A stretch of DNA of 64,000 nt from Brugia malayi (taxonomy: Eukaryota > Nematoda > Chromadorea > Rhabditida > Onchocercidae). Location: assembly GCF_000002995.4 (NCBI RefSeq), contig NW_025062475.1, forward strand, positions 7,258,187 through 7,322,186, written 5' to 3'. Positions 61,301 to 64,000 of this stretch are shown here, piece after piece. The notes under the pieces were generated by a model. The model ran no database searches and was not told the DNA's origin. It saw only the letters and a program-made list of their open reading frames with translations. The translations under genes were made by a program, and so were the position numbers. Position 1 is the first letter of the stretch. Each line of letters begins with the position of its first letter.

Positions 61301-64000
61301 ACTTATCTTTGATAAAATATTTTTGATACAGTTATTTGCACTCTAGCTAATATTTCAGGCCATTTCCTATAGATTATTATGTGTAAGTGCCACCAAATAG
61401 ATAACATCAATTTAAGGGACTTAATTTAGATCTATAGTTGAGAGAATAAATTAATACTTTCCTTTATTTTATATGACCTTTCAACTTACGTCGATTGATA
61501 TGTGTAATATCTGCATATCATGAAATTTTAATCATAATTTCATGAAGTCAGAACTTGATCCTTTGCGACTAAACCTTTCATGTTTTCAGTTCTTTTCCAC
61601 TTAATACATCTCATTTCGGATACTTCGCTTGTATGTATTCAATTGGAGTTGTTTTCAGTTTAATTTCTGCCATATTTATTTACCACATAACCTATTACTA
61701 CTCTTATTTGTAAAAGGAGGAAATATTGAGATTTAAGAAGTTGTGATAGCTGAAAAACGAATAATTTGGAGAATGTTGTTTCAGGCAAGCGCAGAAATAC
61801 GATTGCAGCAATCCTTGTCGACACCGTGCCCGGATAGCAGTGGTGATGTTGCTAATAAAGATGATCAGTCATCGACATCCCGGAAGGTCTCGTTGATTTT
61901 TTCAAGATTATTTTTAGCTTAACGTTTTCCCTTTAGCATTATTGTTGTTCGTTTTATACTGCTTATACATTTCTTTTTTTTTTAAATCTCCTGATATAAT
62001 TTCTGATAAAATTTCACTTTTTTCTTCGTAGCTCTGTTGTAATAATGCAAATATCCTCAAAAATCTGAAGGAGAGGACCCGATTTGTAGTCTTTCCTGCT
62101 ATACGGGGCGCAAATGATTGCAGTAGAACTTTATAGCGTAAGAGGGCGTTTGAAATATCATCCAAAAAGTGACAACAGTTTTGCTTTTATACTGCCGCCG
62201 AGGTTCTTAATGAAGTTTCTGGATTGAACGAAGAGAAAATTTGTAGGATCTGTCTCTTCATTCATTTTTTGTTTCCATTTTTTATTATAACAGTCATGAG
62301 GCAGTGTAGAGATTACAAAAAATGTTTGAGAGAGCAATATAGAGGAGCTACCGTAATATAATTATTACTAGTATACTTCAGTCGTGTTCGTAGACATTTG
62401 CTGGTTGAAATTTTTCTACATTAAATTAAGTTACCGTTTCTTTCAAAAATTATCTCAAATATTGTCTCCCTATTACTGAAATGAGAAGATTTATATAAGT
62501 TCGGTTCAAATCATTGTTCTCCAAACGCTAATTTTCTATTTTTTAAATGCACATTCTCATGTTTATTAATCTACAGAGCACTTTTTAAGTGAATTCCAGG
62601 AGAGGAGTTAAGGTAGCATAATCAAAAGACAGATCGTGATAATTACATAGGAACTATATCACACTCTAATTTTTGTTACTGAAAGGGAGAGGTTATTACT
62701 ATCTAGTTCGATATCGTTTAAAGTGCATAACACAATACTTTCGAAAAATAATTGCTGTAACTGTTTTACCATATTTTCTGAAAATATTAGTGATGATCTG
62801 CTAAAAGTTGCGAATAAGTTATTTTCAAAAAGGAAGAGATGAAAGTGGAATGTGAGTGTTCCGTGGAGAAAAGCTTGTCTAAATGCTTAAGAGGGTAGAT
62901 GGGTATGCTGTTGAATATTTCAGAAAATGCAATTGAGATTCGTGAACTGAAATAGCCTTTTGCATCAAATATGAACAAAAAAAAATTGAAAAAAGTGGGA
63001 ATTGTTGAGACCATCAAATGCTTACACACGTATACACCTACATACATACACATACAGTGGCACCGACATACATATGCATACTTACATATATAAACATACA
63101 TGGCTTGTTAAGGTGATAGAAACCTTTTGACGTCAAACTGGTATGGGAATGTCGTCTCTATGTCATTTGCCCATGTTTTTCTGTCATTTGCGGAGCCGTT
63201 GCCAGGACTCGACCTTTCTCTCACGCTGTAGCTAGAAAATATGAATATTTTGGAATTTCATATGGGTAGACATTCAAACAAAATGTGAATTATGAACGAA
63301 GATATATTCGCGAATTAGTGAATGACCTGATCGTGACAGTTGTCTGTGGTTACATTACTAGTAGTCTCGTTCGCGTTGGTTTCCTAACGTTCCCTAACAA
63401 ATAATTTCAATATCACATCTAGTTTGTAATAAAATATAACAAATGTGGAATTTCAATTGGATTTGCAGGAATTAATTTCCATCTAATCTCAAAATATTAC
63501 CTTAGCTGGTGGATCTGTTAGTATTTCATCTATTGTTACTGTCAGTTGTTGTCATTACTTATATGCTTCTTCTGGTCTATGCAGAATATTATGTGTTCAC
63601 GAGACATGGTAAAGTAGCAGACTTCTGTTTCTGCACCTGTCTCCTTTTGTCTTCTAAAAATAAGAGGCTTTTATTCGATATTTTAATCAGTTGAAGCAAT
63701 CTCTTTATGCAGGAATCAGAATACAGACGCTTCAAAAGTGAAGGTTCATCAGCAGGAGTTTGCTCCTTACCGGCACCCGAAATGGACGTTACTATTGATG
63801 ACTTGTCTCCAATAGCCGATCCACGTTCATCATCGCCTAGTCGTCTCAGTTTATTCCAGGTACTTTGAAATGTTTACCATAAATAAGTAAATCACATCTT
63901 GTTAAAGAAGCACAACCGAATAGAAAAAACCGGGTTTGTAGATTGTCGCCGTTGCAGGATACAGTAACCAATGGACCATTAACGAAGCATTCACATACAG
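52381..64000 (+). CDS. Large Ser/Pro-rich gene, internal exons only
   Basis: Exons recognised: 52381-52550, 52724-52878, 60102-60471, 61785-61886, 63713-63859 and 63958-64000, the last running off the edge. Every junction keeps phase, including the 7.2 kb intron 52879-60101 (AG|G). The protein is mostly low complexity: Gln- and Thr/Ser-rich at first, then a basic stretch (SKRQSRRTVTVLDGNYRV), an acidic patch (LDDDDLDC), Ser runs (SPSSSSLYES), a proline cluster (IALPPPPPRSAPPL) that could bind SH3 or WW domains, and Ser-rich linkers (IDDLSPIADPRSSSPSR). No catalytic domain falls within the window. The donors at 52878 (GTCGTT) and 61886 (GTCTCG) are weak. The start lies left of 52381, where the frame is closed by a TAA unless the acceptor at 52380 is used. 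The family is not recognised; a scaffold or signalling protein is only a guess. Confidence 0.65.
53351..53800 (-). CDS. Nested single-exon frame, probable secreted basic protein
   Basis: An uninterrupted 149-codon frame on the minus strand inside the 7.2 kb intron of the Ser/Pro-rich gene. Residues 29-47, starting near Met31 (MLYFMLFCCCTWSTAMV), form a hydrophobic segment suited to a signal peptide, so Met31 (codon 53710-53708) may be the real start. The mature part has two N-glycosylation sequons (NVT at 62, NET at 94), an acidic DEEED run directly followed by eight arginines (106-113), and a second basic cluster EKRKKR (126-131). Such multibasic sites often mark proprotein cleavage. In the DNA the arginine run is a CpG-dense CGACGTCGACG tract, unlike the AT-rich surroundings. 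I know no family for it. It could also be part of a spliced minus-strand gene. Length and composition support a real gene; there is no other proof. Confidence 0.55.
   Translation of the reverse strand: MLEINQCGLSSSSEMGGASNSSSCVQTTLKMLYFMLFCCCTWSTAMVLPTEPLFSKHTATFNVTNPMYLQNIKPKKVLGVLEEAFREVLADVQNETYSITDEEEDRRRRRRRRMLQANRDMLTLMEKRKKRLKANLIKAKNNHFSSKTV
53801..55654. other. Intronic stretch, little supported
   Basis: Part of the 7.2 kb intron. One frame at 54907-55089 starts after TTCTTCAAG in a phase (2) that could follow the exon ending at 52878 and runs to a TGA, so it could be an alternative terminal exon. It has no recognisable motif and I leave it uncalled. The remainder is AT-rich, with pyrimidine runs. 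Confidence 0.35.
55655..56412 (+). other. Coding-like multi-exon block, structure unresolved
   Basis: Three stretches look like exons. 55655-55733 reads into a GTACGA donor in phase 2. 55798-55890 follows a strong pyrimidine-rich TTCTCTTTTCTTTCCCAG and ends at a GTATGAG donor. 56066 onward follows TTTGCATTGTCAG. Joined, they read SKKVMLYDPNYRELFTNRKK, then ISHLEAFALVSNAK, then FDHMNLTIHLFNKI and DEDLDYLKLLDYI. A further open stretch at 56215-56412, after GGACTTTCCCAG, encodes KSDRMYDLVGMHYCSDGYFS and an acidic tail ending in TAA, but its phase does not fit the preceding exon. Either an intron was missed or the block is decaying. I do not recognise the protein. It may be a nested gene or belong to alternative transcripts of the surrounding gene. 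Confidence 0.45.
56537..56623. repeat. Three tandem 29-bp copies
   Basis: Units of 29 bp, AATAGTAATTATTAATATRT then TCATGATTG, at 56537-56565, 56566-56594 and 56595-56623. They differ at one to three positions and lie between the two copies of a duplicated exon-like segment. Confidence 0.92.
56734..56828 (+). other. Second copy of an exon-like segment
   Basis: After the acceptor-like GATGTTCCAG, this segment repeats the exon-like DNA at 56233-56292. Its frame reads VKSNGIYSLVGTHYCSDNHF and then continues to a TAA at 56826. The first copy has IKSDRMYDLVGMHYCSDGYF at the matching place. The acceptor phase (1) fits the donor after 56148 in the block upstream. It may therefore be an alternative last exon rather than a dead copy, while the downstream parts of the two copies no longer match. 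Confidence 0.5.
56829..60101. other. Intronic stretch with no supported feature
   Basis: Remainder of the 7.2 kb intron of the Ser/Pro-rich gene. AT-rich, with frames shorter than about 65 codons and no convincing exon pairs. A branch and acceptor region (AATAGTTATAG) ends it at 60101. Confidence 0.5.
61887..63712. other. Intron with TACA microsatellite, no supported gene
   Basis: Intron of 1.8 kb in the Ser/Pro-rich gene. A degenerate TACA/CATA simple repeat lies at about 63023-63101 and produces a spurious Tyr/Val/Cys-rich minus-strand frame. Nothing else was recognised. Confidence 0.5.

Noticed and set aside
62787..63101. 104-codon minus-strand frame starting with a Tyr/Cys/Val repeat
   Set aside because: The repetitive start is the translation of a TACA/CATA microsatellite.

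Overview
The window looks like nuclear DNA of a filarial (onchocercid) nematode. It is AT-rich. Its genes are split into many small exons by introns that start with GT and end in a nematode-like TTTCAG or TTTTAG. Between two of the genes lies a decayed piece of bacterial rpoB whose reading resembles the Wolbachia RNA polymerase beta subunit. Such nuclear Wolbachia transfers are known from filarial worms; the species cannot be fixed from this sequence.

Layout, left to right. 105-1350 (+): the 3' part of a Rheb-type small GTPase, ending in a CAAX box. 3740-3815 (-): a tRNA-Phe(GAA)-like gene with structural defects. 4045-7211 (+): a complete arfaptin-type BAR/AH-domain protein in eight coding exons. 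8255-8405 (+): a short acidic reading frame that I do not recognise. 8406-16500: a long stretch without clear genes. 16505-16850 (-): the broken rpoB fragment. 16974-20395 (+): a sphingomyelin synthase family enzyme in seven exons. 23376-36643 (+): an SR-protein kinase (SRPK) in about eighteen coding exons. Its 4.1 kb second coding intron holds an extra coding-like block at 27182-28500. 41012-46784 (+): a zinc-finger protein I do not recognise, with two possible 3' ends and one apparent GC-AG intron. 52381-64000 (+): the middle of a large Ser/Pro-rich gene that runs off the right edge. Its 7.2 kb intron contains a minus-strand single-exon reading frame for a probable secreted basic protein (53351-53800) and another coding-like block with a duplicated exon (55655-56828).

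The recognisable genes are ordinary eukaryotic housekeeping or signalling genes: growth control upstream of TOR (Rheb), Golgi membrane trafficking (arfaptin), sphingolipid synthesis, and splicing-factor phosphorylation (SRPK). They share a strand but not a pathway, and the kilobase-scale spacing gives no sign of an operon. All exon borders were worked out by hand from splice-site motifs, phase continuity and family similarity; there is no transcript support.
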